Translations under genes and position numbers: made by a program
Assembly: GCA_018712905.1 (NCBI GenBank)
Contig: DVGD01000092.1
Coordinates: 1-6,176, forward strand
Reading direction: 5' to 3'
Source of the DNA: Candidatus Avoscillospira stercoripullorum
Lineage (GTDB): Bacteria; Bacillota; Clostridia; Oscillospirales; Oscillospiraceae
Length of the DNA stretch: 6,176 nt
In this document: one piece after another, positions 1-5,790 of the stretch
How the letters are laid out: every line of letters begins with the position of its first letter
Position numbering within the stretch: position 1 is the first letter of the stretch
Notes under the pieces: generated by a model
The model's database searches: none
The model's input: only the letters and a program-made list of their open reading frames with translations
What the model was told of the DNA's origin: nothing

Positions 1-215
1 TGCGCCACGCAGTATTCCGCCACATGGTCGGGCACATCCTGCGCCACCACCTCATAGGTGAGGGTGACCTGCTGGGTGGTGGCGGAGGCCACCGCCTTGT
101 TGCCAAAGAGCTTCATGCCCACGGCGGCAACGACAGCCAGCACAATAATAATCACGGCCAGATCGATGAGATTGAGCTTGCCAAAGAGCCGGCCTTTTTC
201 GTCCACGAGTTTCAT
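1..215 (-). CDS. DUF4330-type membrane-anchored protein (N-terminal part, cut by window edge)
   Basis: Function is unknown. The visible 71 residues start MKLVDEKGRLFGKLNLIDLA, then a hydrophobic segment at about residues 18-36 (LAVIIIVLAVVAAVGMKLFG region), then a polar part with TYEVVAQDVPDHVAEYCVA. A short charged N-terminus with FGKLNLID directly before one transmembrane helix is the pattern I associate with the DUF4330 family of Clostridia. The rest of the protein would lie outside the membrane. The start is ATG at 213-215, supported by AGGAGG at 221-226 with a 5-nt spacer. It has its own promoter (264-292) just downstream of the pyk terminator, so it begins a new transcription unit. The C-terminal part lies beyond position 1, so length and partner genes cannot be judged. 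The family name comes from recognition of the N-terminus only; that it is a real gene is well supported by the promoter, RBS and frame. Confidence 0.75.
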   Translation of the reverse strand, partial: MKLVDEKGRLFGKLNLIDLAVIIIVLAVVAAVGMKLFGNKAVASATTQQVTLTYEVVAQDVPDHVAEYCVA

Positions 216-242
216 AAAATCCTCCTGAGAAATGAAAATCTC

Positions 243-259
243 CCGGTATGTCCGGTATG
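243..259 (-). repeat. Two tandem CATACCGG repeats at the predicted transcription start
   Basis: On the minus strand the octamer CATACCGG occurs at 252-259 and again at 243-250, separated by one base, a 9-bp period. The pair covers roughly -2 to +15 relative to the start predicted from the TATAAT at 264-269. This could be a protein-binding site or chance; the repeat is seen, any role is inference. Confidence 0.5.
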
Positions 260-263
260 AGCC

Positions 264-292
264 ATTATACCCCGATTTTGCCTCGCTTTCAA
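264..292 (-). promoter_or_regulatory. Sigma-A promoter for the DUF4330-type gene
   Basis: On the minus strand a -35 box TTGAAA (287-292) and a perfect -10 box TATAAT (264-269) are separated by exactly 17 bp. The predicted transcription start is near 257, giving a leader of about 40 nt before the ATG at 215. The promoter sits between the pyk terminator hairpin (312-337) and the gene, the expected place for an independent unit. A tandem repeat (243-259) lies at the predicted start site. Confidence 0.85.
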
Positions 293-311
293 CCCCGAAG
301 CCCGCGGAAAA

Positions 312-337
312 GCGGCGCAGACGGTTGTCTGCGCCGC
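312..337 (-). terminator. Rho-independent terminator after pyk
   Basis: A perfect 11-bp GC-rich stem (GCGGCGCAGAC at 312-322 paired with GTCTGCGCCGC at 327-337) with a 4-nt loop begins 7 nt after the pyk stop codon. On the minus strand the stem is followed by TTTT, a short T tract, so it may be less than fully efficient. AAAA at 338-341 also gives T-run potential on the other side only for minus-strand reading upstream of the stem. Its place between the pyk stop and the next promoter supports the call. Confidence 0.8.
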
Positions 338-343
338 AAAAGC

Positions 344-1753
344 TCAATATTGCTCGACTTTGATGAGGTTGGTATTGCCGGAGGCGCCGGTGACGCCGCC
401 GGTAATCACGATTCGGTCGCCGGCTTCGAGGTCGATGACGGATTTGGCCAGCTTCTTGGCCGTGTAGAAGAGCACGTCCGTGGAGGGAAGCTCCTCGCAC
501 ATCAGCGGGGTGACGCCCCAGGAGAGCGCCAGCTTCCGCCAGGTCTTCTCATTGGTGGTGATGCCCACGATGTCCATGGGCGGACGGAACCGGGAGACCA
601 TCCGCGCCGTACCGCCGGAGAGGGAGCAGGCGACGATGGCCTTGGCGTGGATATCGATGGCCATGCCGCAGGTGGCGTGGGAGATGGCGTCGGTGATGTT
701 GTGGATCTGGAAGGTGGTGGAGTGGAAGCGCTGCTGGAAGTCAATGGCCTGCTCGGTGCGCTCAGCGATTTTGGCCATGGTGGCCACGGCCTCCACCGGG
801 TATTTGCCCATGGCACTCTCGCCGGAGAGCATGATGGCGCTGGTGCCGTCGTAGACGGCGTTGGCCACGTCGGAGATCTCGGCACGGGTGGGGCGGGGGT
901 TGTAGATCATGCTTTCAAGCATTTCCGTGGCGGTGATGACGCGCTTGCCCATGAGGCGGCACTTAGTGATGAGCGTCTTCTGAATGGCGGGCAGCTCTTC
1001 GAAGGGGATTTCCACACCCATGTCGCCGCGGCCGATCATAATGCCTTCGCAGCGGTCGCAGATTTCTTCAATGTTGTCCACGCCGGGCTGGTTTTCAATC
1101 TTGGCAATGAGGGCGATGTCGTCGCCGCCGTTGGCATGGAGGAACTTGTGGACAATGTCCAGATCCTTGCCGCAGGAGACGAAGGAGCAGGCGATATAGT
1201 CCACCTCATTGGCGATGCCGAAGAGGATGTCCTTTTTGTCCTGTTCGCTGAGGTAGGGCTGGCTGAGGATTTTTCCCGGGAAGCTCATGCTCTTGCGGTC
1301 AGAGAGCACGCCGCCGATTTTGGTGGTGCAGTGGATGTCCTGCCCCTGGATCTTGTCCACCTGGAAGGAGAGCAGTCCGTTGTTGAGGAGGATGGTGTCA
1401 CCGGGCTCCAGGTCGTTGACCAGGCCAGGATAGGAGATGGACACCTCCGTCTGACTGCCTTTCACGTCCCGGGCGGTGAAGGTGAAGGGATCTCCATCCT
1501 TCAGCGTAATTTTCCCCTCGGCAAAGGTCTTGATGCGGAACTCAGGACCCTTGGTGTCGAGCATAATGGCGATGGGAAGCCCCAGCGCTTCGCGCACCTT
1601 TTTGATGGTGTTCATTTTTTTCAGATGTTCCTCGTGACTGCCATGGGAAAAGTTAAGCCGAGCCACATTCATACCGGCCTTGCACAGTTTGGTCAGTACT
1701 TCCTCACTCTCGCTGGCGGGACCAATGGTACAAATAATTTTTGTCTTACGCAT
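344..1753 (-). CDS. pyk: Pyruvate kinase
   Basis: Catalyses phosphoenolpyruvate + ADP to pyruvate + ATP in the cytosol, the last ATP-forming step of glycolysis. The 469 residues match the usual bacterial length without the extra C-terminal PEP-utiliser-like domain of Bacillus enzymes. Visible landmarks: KIICTIGPAS at 5-14; NVARLNFSHG at 29-38 (substrate Arg32, K+-site Asn34 and Ser36); MLDTKGPE at 64-71, where Glu71 is the residue typical of K+-dependent enzymes; B-domain lid at about 72-170; AKIENQ at 217-222 (catalytic Lys218, metal ligand Glu220); GRGDMGVEIP at 241-250 (metal ligand Asp244); ITATEMLESM at 273-282; SGGTARMVSRFRP at 379-391 in the C-terminal domain. Oddities: the lid has NNG (124-126) where DDG is usual, and GRGDMG replaces the common ARGDLG. 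Start ATG follows AGGAGG (1760-1765) with a 6-nt spacer. It lies between two hairpin terminators, so is probably monocistronic, but no clear promoter was found upstream. Confidence 0.97.
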   Translation of the reverse strand: MRKTKIICTIGPASESEEVLTKLCKAGMNVARLNFSHGSHEEHLKKMNTIKKVREALGLPIAIMLDTKGPEFRIKTFAEGKITLKDGDPFTFTARDVKGSQTEVSISYPGLVNDLEPGDTILLNNGLLSFQVDKIQGQDIHCTTKIGGVLSDRKSMSFPGKILSQPYLSEQDKKDILFGIANEVDYIACSFVSCGKDLDIVHKFLHANGGDDIALIAKIENQPGVDNIEEICDRCEGIMIGRGDMGVEIPFEELPAIQKTLITKCRLMGKRVITATEMLESMIYNPRPTRAEISDVANAVYDGTSAIMLSGESAMGKYPVEAVATMAKIAERTEQAIDFQQRFHSTTFQIHNITDAISHATCGMAIDIHAKAIVACSLSGGTARMVSRFRPPMDIVGITTNEKTWRKLALSWGVTPLMCEELPSTDVLFYTAKKLAKSVIDLEAGDRIVITGGVTGASGNTNLIKVEQY

Positions 1754-1840
1754 AAATAGCCTCCTGGAAATAATATAGCTTCAAAAGAAATGGTGCGGCA
1801 CCTGCATGTAAAGAAAGTGTAAAGTGCACGCATAAAACAC
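1754..1840 (-). other. pyk leader region with no confident promoter; CTTTACA direct repeat
   Basis: The stretch between the aminotransferase terminator and pyk holds two copies of CTTTACA on the minus strand, 11 bp apart (1807-1824), and an AT-rich TATATTATT just before the AGGAGG. Neither TTTACA pairs with a good -10 box at 16-18 bp, and the TATATT has no -35 match and would place the start inside the RBS. Expression of pyk may use a weak or non-standard promoter, or read-through of the upstream terminator. I can support only the RBS (1760-1765) here. Confidence 0.4.
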
Positions 1841-1875
1841 GAAAATGGCCTGGAACGGCACGCCAGGCCACTTTC
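1841..1875 (-). terminator. Rho-independent terminator after the aminotransferase gene
   Basis: A 13-bp stem (1841-1853 with 1863-1875, one G-U pair in the minus-strand RNA) encloses a 9-nt loop, 9 nt after the aminotransferase stop codon. The core TGGCCTGG/CCAGGCCA is followed on the minus strand by TTTTCGTGTTTT; the first T run can pair with the A run on the other arm or serve as the U tract. The arms are A/T-flanked on both sides, so it could also act in the other direction, but no plus-strand gene is present. Confidence 0.75.
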
Positions 1876-1884
1876 GATTTTCAT

Positions 1885-3078
1885 TTACATGATTTTTTGA
1901 TAAGCCTCAATGCCCAGTGCCAAAAGATCGATGGCGCGGGACAGATCCGACTCCTTCAAAACGTACGCAATGCGCACTTCGTTGACGCCCTTTCCAGGCG
2001 TTGCGTAGAAGGAGTGGCCGGGAGAGAACATCACGGTTTCTCCGTGGTCTTCAAAGTCGGTGAGCAGCCACTGCTGGAACTTATCCGCATCATCCACCGG
2101 GAGCGCTGCCATGAGGTAGAACGCGCCGTCCGGCGTCTCGCAGGTGACGTTGGGAATGGCCTTGAGCTTGCGCATCATGGTATCGCGGCGGCGCTTATAT
2201 TCTTCCCGCACCTCTTCAAAGTAGGATTTATCAACGGTATAGAGGGCGGCGGCAGCCAACTGGTCGAGGGTTGCAACGGAGAGCCGAGCCTGGCAGAACT
2301 TCAGCGCTTCGGCCATGAGCGCTTTGTTCCTGGAAATCAGGCAGCCGATGCGGGCGCCGCAGGCGGAGAAGCGCTTGGAAATGGAGTCGACGATCACCAG
2401 ATTTTCGCCCGGATCCTCCATGGCGCCCATGGTGACAAGACCTTCGCCATTGTAAGTAAACTCCCGGTAGACCTCGTCACAAATGAGGTAGAGGTCGTGC
2501 TCCCGGGCAAGCTCCAACAGCATCTGCCGCTCCTCGGCGGTGAGAATCACGCCGGTGGGATTGGAGGGGTTGGTAATCAGAATGGCGCGGGTATTTTCGT
2601 TGATCAGCGGTTCAATGAGCGCGCGATCGGCGTAGTGATAGCCCTCTTCGGGGGAGGTAGGAATGGGACGAATGGAGCCAAATGCAGCGCAGATGAAGGT
2701 GGCATAGTTGGGATAGAAGGGCTCCGGGATCAAAACCTCACTGCCGGGATCGAGGATACACTGCATGAGAATGCTCAGCGCCTCAGAGCCGCCGGTGGTG
2801 GCGAGGATCTCGCTTTCGTCGTAGTGGGCGCCGAGGCGATCGTAATATGCCTGTACTGCTGCCAGGTAGGAGGGCACGCCGGGAGATTCGGCGTAAGCCA
2901 GCACCGGAGAAGCGAAGTTGCGAACTGCGTCGAAGTAGACCTCCGGCGTTGCGATATCCGGCTGACCAATGTTGAGATGGTAGATCTTGCGCCCCTTGGC
3001 CTGTGCCTCCACCGCAAAGGGATGAAATTTCCGCATGGGTGAGAGTTCGCAAGCCTGAACACGCTTGGAGAGCTTCAT
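1885..3078 (-). CDS. PLP-dependent aminotransferase, class I/II (fold type I); substrate unresolved
   Basis: A cytosolic pyridoxal-phosphate enzyme moving an amino group between an amino acid and a 2-oxo acid. The 397 residues fit the aspartate/alanine aminotransferase superfamily. Landmarks: NIGQPDI at 36-42, the substrate-side loop; TTGGSEA at 94-100, phosphate contact; NPSNPTG at 170-176, with Asn173 as the cofactor-ring Asn; CDEVYREF at 200-207, with Asp201 pairing the pyridine nitrogen and Tyr204 the ring oxygen; SISKRFSACGARIG at 232-245, with Lys235 forming the Schiff base and Arg243 binding phosphate; NEVRIAY at 366-372, with Arg369 predicted to bind the substrate carboxylate. All catalytic residues are present. 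Start ATG follows AGGAGG (3086-3091) with a 7-nt spacer and a strong promoter upstream. Proximity to pyk suggests pyruvate/alanine or oxaloacetate/aspartate as substrate pairs, but sequence alone does not decide, so I give no gene symbol. Confidence 0.92.
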   Translation of the reverse strand: MKLSKRVQACELSPMRKFHPFAVEAQAKGRKIYHLNIGQPDIATPEVYFDAVRNFASPVLAYAESPGVPSYLAAVQAYYDRLGAHYDESEILATTGGSEALSILMQCILDPGSEVLIPEPFYPNYATFICAAFGSIRPIPTSPEEGYHYADRALIEPLINENTRAILITNPSNPTGVILTAEERQMLLELAREHDLYLICDEVYREFTYNGEGLVTMGAMEDPGENLVIVDSISKRFSACGARIGCLISRNKALMAEALKFCQARLSVATLDQLAAAALYTVDKSYFEEVREEYKRRRDTMMRKLKAIPNVTCETPDGAFYLMAALPVDDADKFQQWLLTDFEDHGETVMFSPGHSFYATPGKGVNEVRIAYVLKESDLSRAIDLLALGIEAYQKIM

Positions 3079-3132
3079 GGATGTACCTCCTTTGGCTGCC
3101 TGGGGAACCCTGGCAAAATACGATTAGAAAAC

Positions 3133-3161
3133 ATTATACACCATGAAACAGGAATTTGCAA
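3133..3161 (-). promoter_or_regulatory. Sigma-A promoter for the aminotransferase gene
   Basis: On the minus strand -35 TTGCAA (3156-3161) and a perfect -10 TATAAT (3133-3138) are spaced by 17 bp. The predicted start is near 3126, giving a leader of about 48 nt to the ATG at 3078. It lies in the 108-bp gap after rnfB, so the aminotransferase has its own transcript even if rnf read-through also reaches it. Confidence 0.83.
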
Positions 3162-3166
3162 TTCCT
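3150..3166. promoter_or_regulatory. Palindrome AGGAATT-TGC-AATTCCT overlapping the -35 box (possible operator)
   Basis: Seven-base perfect inverted arms (3150-3156 and 3160-3166) flank a 3-base centre. The -35 hexamer TTGCAA of the aminotransferase promoter (3156-3161) lies inside it, so a dimeric regulator bound here would block RNA polymerase. As RNA it would be a weak AU-rich hairpin with no U tract, so a terminator for rnf is less likely. The symmetry is seen; the operator role is inference, and the regulator is unknown. Confidence 0.5.
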
Positions 3167-3186
3167 TCTGCTCTCTTGCAAAAAAT

Positions 3187-3975
3187 TTAGGAGAAGCTGT
3201 AGATGGCACCCTGGGGACAGGCCTCCATGCAGGCACCGCAGCCGGTGCACTTGCTCTGATCGATGGAGGCAAGGTTGTTTGCCACGGAGATGGCGCCGCT
3301 GGGGCAGACCTTTTCGCACTTTTTGCAGCCGATGCAGCCGGTGGAGCAGGCCTTTTTGGTAATGACGCCCTTGTCTTGGCTGCTGCACTTGACGATGGTC
3401 TTCACCGTGACAGGCACCAGGGCAATGAGGTGGTTGGGGCAGGTTCTGGTGCAGATGCCGCAGCCGGTGCAATCGGAGCGGTTGACCCGTGCCAGGCCGT
3501 CCACAATGTGGATGGCGCCCTGGGGACAGGCATTGGCGCAGTCGCCGTAGCCGAGGCAGCCATAGGAGCAGGCGCCGTCACCGGCAAACATGAGGTTGAC
3601 GCCGGCGCAGGTGGTGATGCCGGCATAGTCGCACTTCTTCGAGGAATGGACGCAGCCGCCGTTGCAGCGGACGTAAGCACGCTGCTCCACCACGTCTCCG
3701 GCATCCACGCCCAGCACGGCGGCAATGCCGGCGGCGGCATTCTGGCCGCCGGGGACGCAGAGATTGGGCGCCACGCCGCCCTGGGAGAGCGCCTGGGCGT
3801 AGCCGTCGCAGCCCGCGTAGCCGCAGGCGCCGCAGTTGGCGCCGGGCAGGCATTCGCGCACTTTGGTAAACGTCTCATCCACGGGGACGGACATAAACTT
3901 GGAGGCGGCGACCAGCATGATGGCGGCCAGCAGACCAATGACGGTCACGGCCAAAATGGGAATGAGGAGTTCCAT
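3187..3975 (-). CDS. rnfB: RnfB, ferredoxin-binding Fe-S subunit of the Rnf complex
   Basis: Electron-entry subunit of the Rnf ferredoxin:NAD+ oxidoreductase, anchored by one N-terminal helix (about residues 4-24) with its Fe-S part in the cytoplasm. From the ATG used here it has 262 residues. Cys48, Cys51, Cys56 and Cys73 (NCGACGYAGC plus LCVPGG) form the RnfB-type 4Fe-4S module; Cys104, Cys108 and Cys123 plus later cysteines fit the family's middle region (VRCNGGC, ACSYGCLGYGDC). Ferredoxin-type sets follow: 136/140/146/150, 169/172/175/179, 214/217/220/224 and 243/246/249/253. This is longer than the proteobacterial form and typical of clostridial, many-cluster RnfB. An in-frame GTG at 3979-3981 is the longer alternative start, but it sits 1 nt from the AGGAGG (3983-3988), whereas the ATG has a 7-nt spacer. 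It is the last gene of the operon, 12 nt after rnfA; no clear terminator follows. Confidence 0.96.
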   Translation of the reverse strand: MELLIPILAVTVIGLLAAIMLVAASKFMSVPVDETFTKVRECLPGANCGACGYAGCDGYAQALSQGGVAPNLCVPGGQNAAAGIAAVLGVDAGDVVEQRAYVRCNGGCVHSSKKCDYAGITTCAGVNLMFAGDGACSYGCLGYGDCANACPQGAIHIVDGLARVNRSDCTGCGICTRTCPNHLIALVPVTVKTIVKCSSQDKGVITKKACSTGCIGCKKCEKVCPSGAISVANNLASIDQSKCTGCGACMEACPQGAIYSFS

Positions 3976-3982
3976 GGTCACG

Positions 3983-3988
3983 CCTCCT
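3983..3988 (-). promoter_or_regulatory. Ribosome binding site that fixes the rnfB start
   Basis: AGGAGG on the minus strand overlaps the rnfA stop codon (TAA at 3988-3990, read TAAGGAGG). Its distance is 1 nt to the GTG at 3981 and 7 nt to the ATG at 3975, so translation should begin at the ATG. Overlap with the stop suggests coupling of rnfB to rnfA translation. Confidence 0.8.
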
Positions 3989-4581
3989 TAACCGAAGAGA
4001 TTGGTGATGATTCCCGCGAAGCCAAAGAAGGAGAGGGAGACGATGGCGGCGGAAACCAGGGTGATGGGCAGACCTTCAAAGGACTTGGGCGGCTTGGCCA
4101 CCGCCACCCGGGAGCGGACGCCGGAGAAAAGCACCATGGCCAGGAAGAAGCCCAGGCCGCAGCCAAGAGAGGTGAGCATAGAGTCGAGGAAATTCAGTCC
4201 ATCGCGGATGTTGTTCACCGTCACGCCCAGCACGGCGCAGTTGGTGGTGATGAGGGGGAGGTAGACGCCCAGAGAGGCATGGAGCGCTGGGAGGTACCGC
4301 TTGAGGATGATCTCCACCAGCTGCACCAGGGCGGCGATGACCAGGATAAAGACCACGGTCTGCATGTAGGCGAAGTTGATTTTTCCGGCCAGCAGGTAGT
4401 GGTAAATGGGCCAGGTGACGGCGGTGGCCATGAGCTGGACGAAGATAACGGCCAGAGACATACCCGTGGCCTGATCCAGCTTCTTGGATACGCCCAGGAA
4501 GGGACAGATGCCCAGGAATTTCACCAGAACATAGTTGTTGGTGATGGCAGCGGTGAGAATGGTCACCAGCATGGCTTTCAT
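3988..4581 (-). CDS. rnfA: RnfA, integral membrane subunit of the Rnf complex
   Basis: Membrane subunit that pairs with the homologous RnfE in inverted orientation and helps carry electrons across the membrane, next to the ion path. The 197 residues match the family length. Six hydrophobic segments are visible at about 3-24, 41-62, 72-94, 102-122, 135-156 and 171-193. Signature motifs are NNYVLVKFLGICPFLG at 15-30, with Cys26, and LPLITTNCAVLG at 108-119, with Cys115; in the Rnf/Nqr family these half-helix cysteines ligate an intramembrane Fe-S centre together with those of RnfE. The start ATG (4579-4581) shares bases with the rnfE stop TGA (4578-4580), a 4-nt ATGA overlap that indicates translational coupling; GAGGG (4585-4589) and AGGAG (4593-4597) lie upstream. 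All expected key residues are present. Confidence 0.97.
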   Translation of the reverse strand: MKAMLVTILTAAITNNYVLVKFLGICPFLGVSKKLDQATGMSLAVIFVQLMATAVTWPIYHYLLAGKINFAYMQTVVFILVIAALVQLVEIILKRYLPALHASLGVYLPLITTNCAVLGVTVNNIRDGLNFLDSMLTSLGCGLGFFLAMVLFSGVRSRVAVAKPPKSFEGLPITLVSAAIVSLSFFGFAGIITNLFG

Positions 4582-5249
4582 TTGCCCTCACACTCCTTTC
4601 CCTTGCAGCCTGCCGCGGCAGGACAGCCGGCACAGCCACCCTCCTTGGGGACTTTTTTACCCTTGGTGAGCTTGTTCACCAGGGCGATCATGCAGCCGAA
4701 GATGCAAAAGCCGCCCGGCGCCATGGAGAGGATGGAGATGGGATTGTCGCTGAGCCAGGGGATGGGCATGCCGAGGAAGGTGCCGCTGCCAAAGACCTCG
4801 CGAATGCAGGCCATGGCCGTGAGCGCCAGGGTAAAGCCCAAGCCCATGCCGATGCCGTCCAGCGCGGAGTCAAGCACCGTATTCTTGTTGGCAAACATCT
4901 CGGCGCGTCCTAAAATGATGCAGTTGACCACGATCAGCGAGAGGTATACGCCCAGGGCTTCGTAGAGGCTGTAGGCGTAGGCCTCCAGCACCATGGACAC
5001 CACCGACACAAATCCCGCGATGAGCACGATGTAGCAGGGGATGCGCACCTGATCGGGAATGACCTTCCGAAGGGCGGAGATGGCCATGTTGGAGCAGATG
5101 AGCACCGCCGTAGCGGCCAAGCCCATGCCGATGGCAGCCGAGACAGAGGTGGAGATGGCCAGGGTGGGGCAGGTGCCCAGCACCAGCACCAGCACGGGAT
5201 TTTCCTTGATGAGACCCCGGATTAAAATGGACAGTTTGGAATGCTTCAT
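4578..5249 (-). CDS. rnfE: RnfE, integral membrane subunit of the Rnf complex
   Basis: Partner of RnfA in the membrane core of Rnf. The 223 residues show about six hydrophobic segments (roughly 18-36, 39-57, 72-90, 97-115, 130-152, 174-194). The conserved motifs ENPVLVLVLGTCPTLAIS (16-33, Cys27) and SLIVVNCIILGRAE (104-117, Cys110) carry the family cysteines for the Fe-S centre shared with RnfA. After the last helix is a lysine-rich linker and a short tail with four cysteines (206, 209, 215, 220; GGCAGC and GCKGKEC), not needed for the core fold, which may bind a metal. The gene starts 4 nt after the rnfG stop; AGGAGG at 5259-5264, inside the end of rnfG, has a 9-nt spacer. It overlaps rnfA by 4 nt. 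Confidence 0.97.
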   Translation of the reverse strand: MKHSKLSILIRGLIKENPVLVLVLGTCPTLAISTSVSAAIGMGLAATAVLICSNMAISALRKVIPDQVRIPCYIVLIAGFVSVVSMVLEAYAYSLYEALGVYLSLIVVNCIILGRAEMFANKNTVLDSALDGIGMGLGFTLALTAMACIREVFGSGTFLGMPIPWLSDNPISILSMAPGGFCIFGCMIALVNKLTKGKKVPKEGGCAGCPAAAGCKGKECEGK

Positions 5250-5253
5250 CCTC

Positions 5254-5790
5254 TCAACCCTCCTTTACCAGTGAAAACGCGGTGAAGCAGTCGCGGATGC
5301 AACCCTCGTAGGCCGTGGAGGTGATGGTGGCGCCGGAGATGGCGTCCACGCCGGAGAGGCTCTCATCCTGACCCTGGTACTGGCTGGTGTAGCTCTCGTT
5401 GGCGGTGAGGCCGCCCAGGGTCTTGGTTTCGCTGGTCACGTCGATGGTGGCCACGGCCACGATGGTTCCGGCAGGGTCGATGGCGGCCATGACGGTGATG
5501 TCGCCGTCAAATCCCCGCCCCTTGGCGGTGAATACGTAGCCCACCACCTGACCTGCACCGTCCAACCCCTTGTAGGCCGCGGTGATGGATTCGGGGAGCC
5601 CCTCCAGGGCGCAGGGTTCGAACTGCGCAGCCTGGGGGAGTACATCCCGGCGGCTTTGATCCTCCCGCTCCGCTGCCGCGGCGGCAATCACCGGTGCGGT
5701 GAAGTGGTTGACCACGGCCAGGGCGGCGGAGATCACCAGGCAAATGGCCACCAAAATGAGAATACTCTTGAGACCTACTTTGCTTTTCAT
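5254..5790 (-). CDS. rnfG: RnfG, FMN-binding subunit of the Rnf complex
   Basis: Electron-carrying flavoprotein subunit with a single N-terminal membrane anchor (about residues 8-28) and an FMN-binding domain outside the cytoplasm. The 178 residues fit the shorter clostridial forms. The motif SGATITS at 152-158 is the covalent flavinylation site; by family rule Thr157 receives FMN through a phosphoester bond made by the ApbE transferase, not encoded here. GAGQVVGYVFTAKGRGF (78-94) and the following strand are typical of the FMN-binding fold. The usual ETPGLG-type motif reads ETKTLGG at 121-127, a deviation. The start ATG (5788-5790) overlaps the rnfD stop TGA by 4 nt, with GGAGG at 5800-5804, spacer 9 nt. 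The frame stays open upstream to 6033, but that part is within rnfD and lacks family similarity, so the shorter start is chosen. Confidence 0.95.
   Translation of the reverse strand: MKSKVGLKSILILVAICLVISAALAVVNHFTAPVIAAAAAEREDQSRRDVLPQAAQFEPCALEGLPESITAAYKGLDGAGQVVGYVFTAKGRGFDGDITVMAAIDPAGTIVAVATIDVTSETKTLGGLTANESYTSQYQGQDESLSGVDAISGATITSTAYEGCIRDCFTAFSLVKEG

Noticed and set aside
248..1759. 503-codon plus-strand open frame covering nearly all of pyk
   Set aside because: It is antisense to a clear pyruvate kinase. Scarcity of TTA, CTA and TCA codons in the GC-rich sense gene keeps the opposite frame open. The product is rich in Gly, His, Val and Asp with no recognisable domain.
1780..1795. 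TATATT before pyk as a -10 box
   Set aside because: No acceptable -35 hexamer lies 16-18 bp upstream, and the start would fall in the ribosome binding site.
1693..1884. 63-codon minus-strand open frame across the pyk leader
   Set aside because: It starts inside the terminator region, has no RBS, overlaps the start of pyk in another frame and resembles no known small protein.
1897..3042. 381-codon plus-strand open frame opposite the aminotransferase
   Set aside because: Same shadow effect; the aminotransferase on the other strand has every catalytic motif.
3075..3272. 65-codon minus-strand open frame between rnfB and the aminotransferase
   Set aside because: It begins inside rnfB in another frame and runs through the promoter region; no RBS and no recognisable product.
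3376..4965. 529-codon plus-strand open frame opposite rnfB, rnfA and rnfE
   Set aside because: It spans three well-defined antisense genes and their junctions, and its product is low-complexity Gly/His/Ala-rich, the usual shadow of codon bias.
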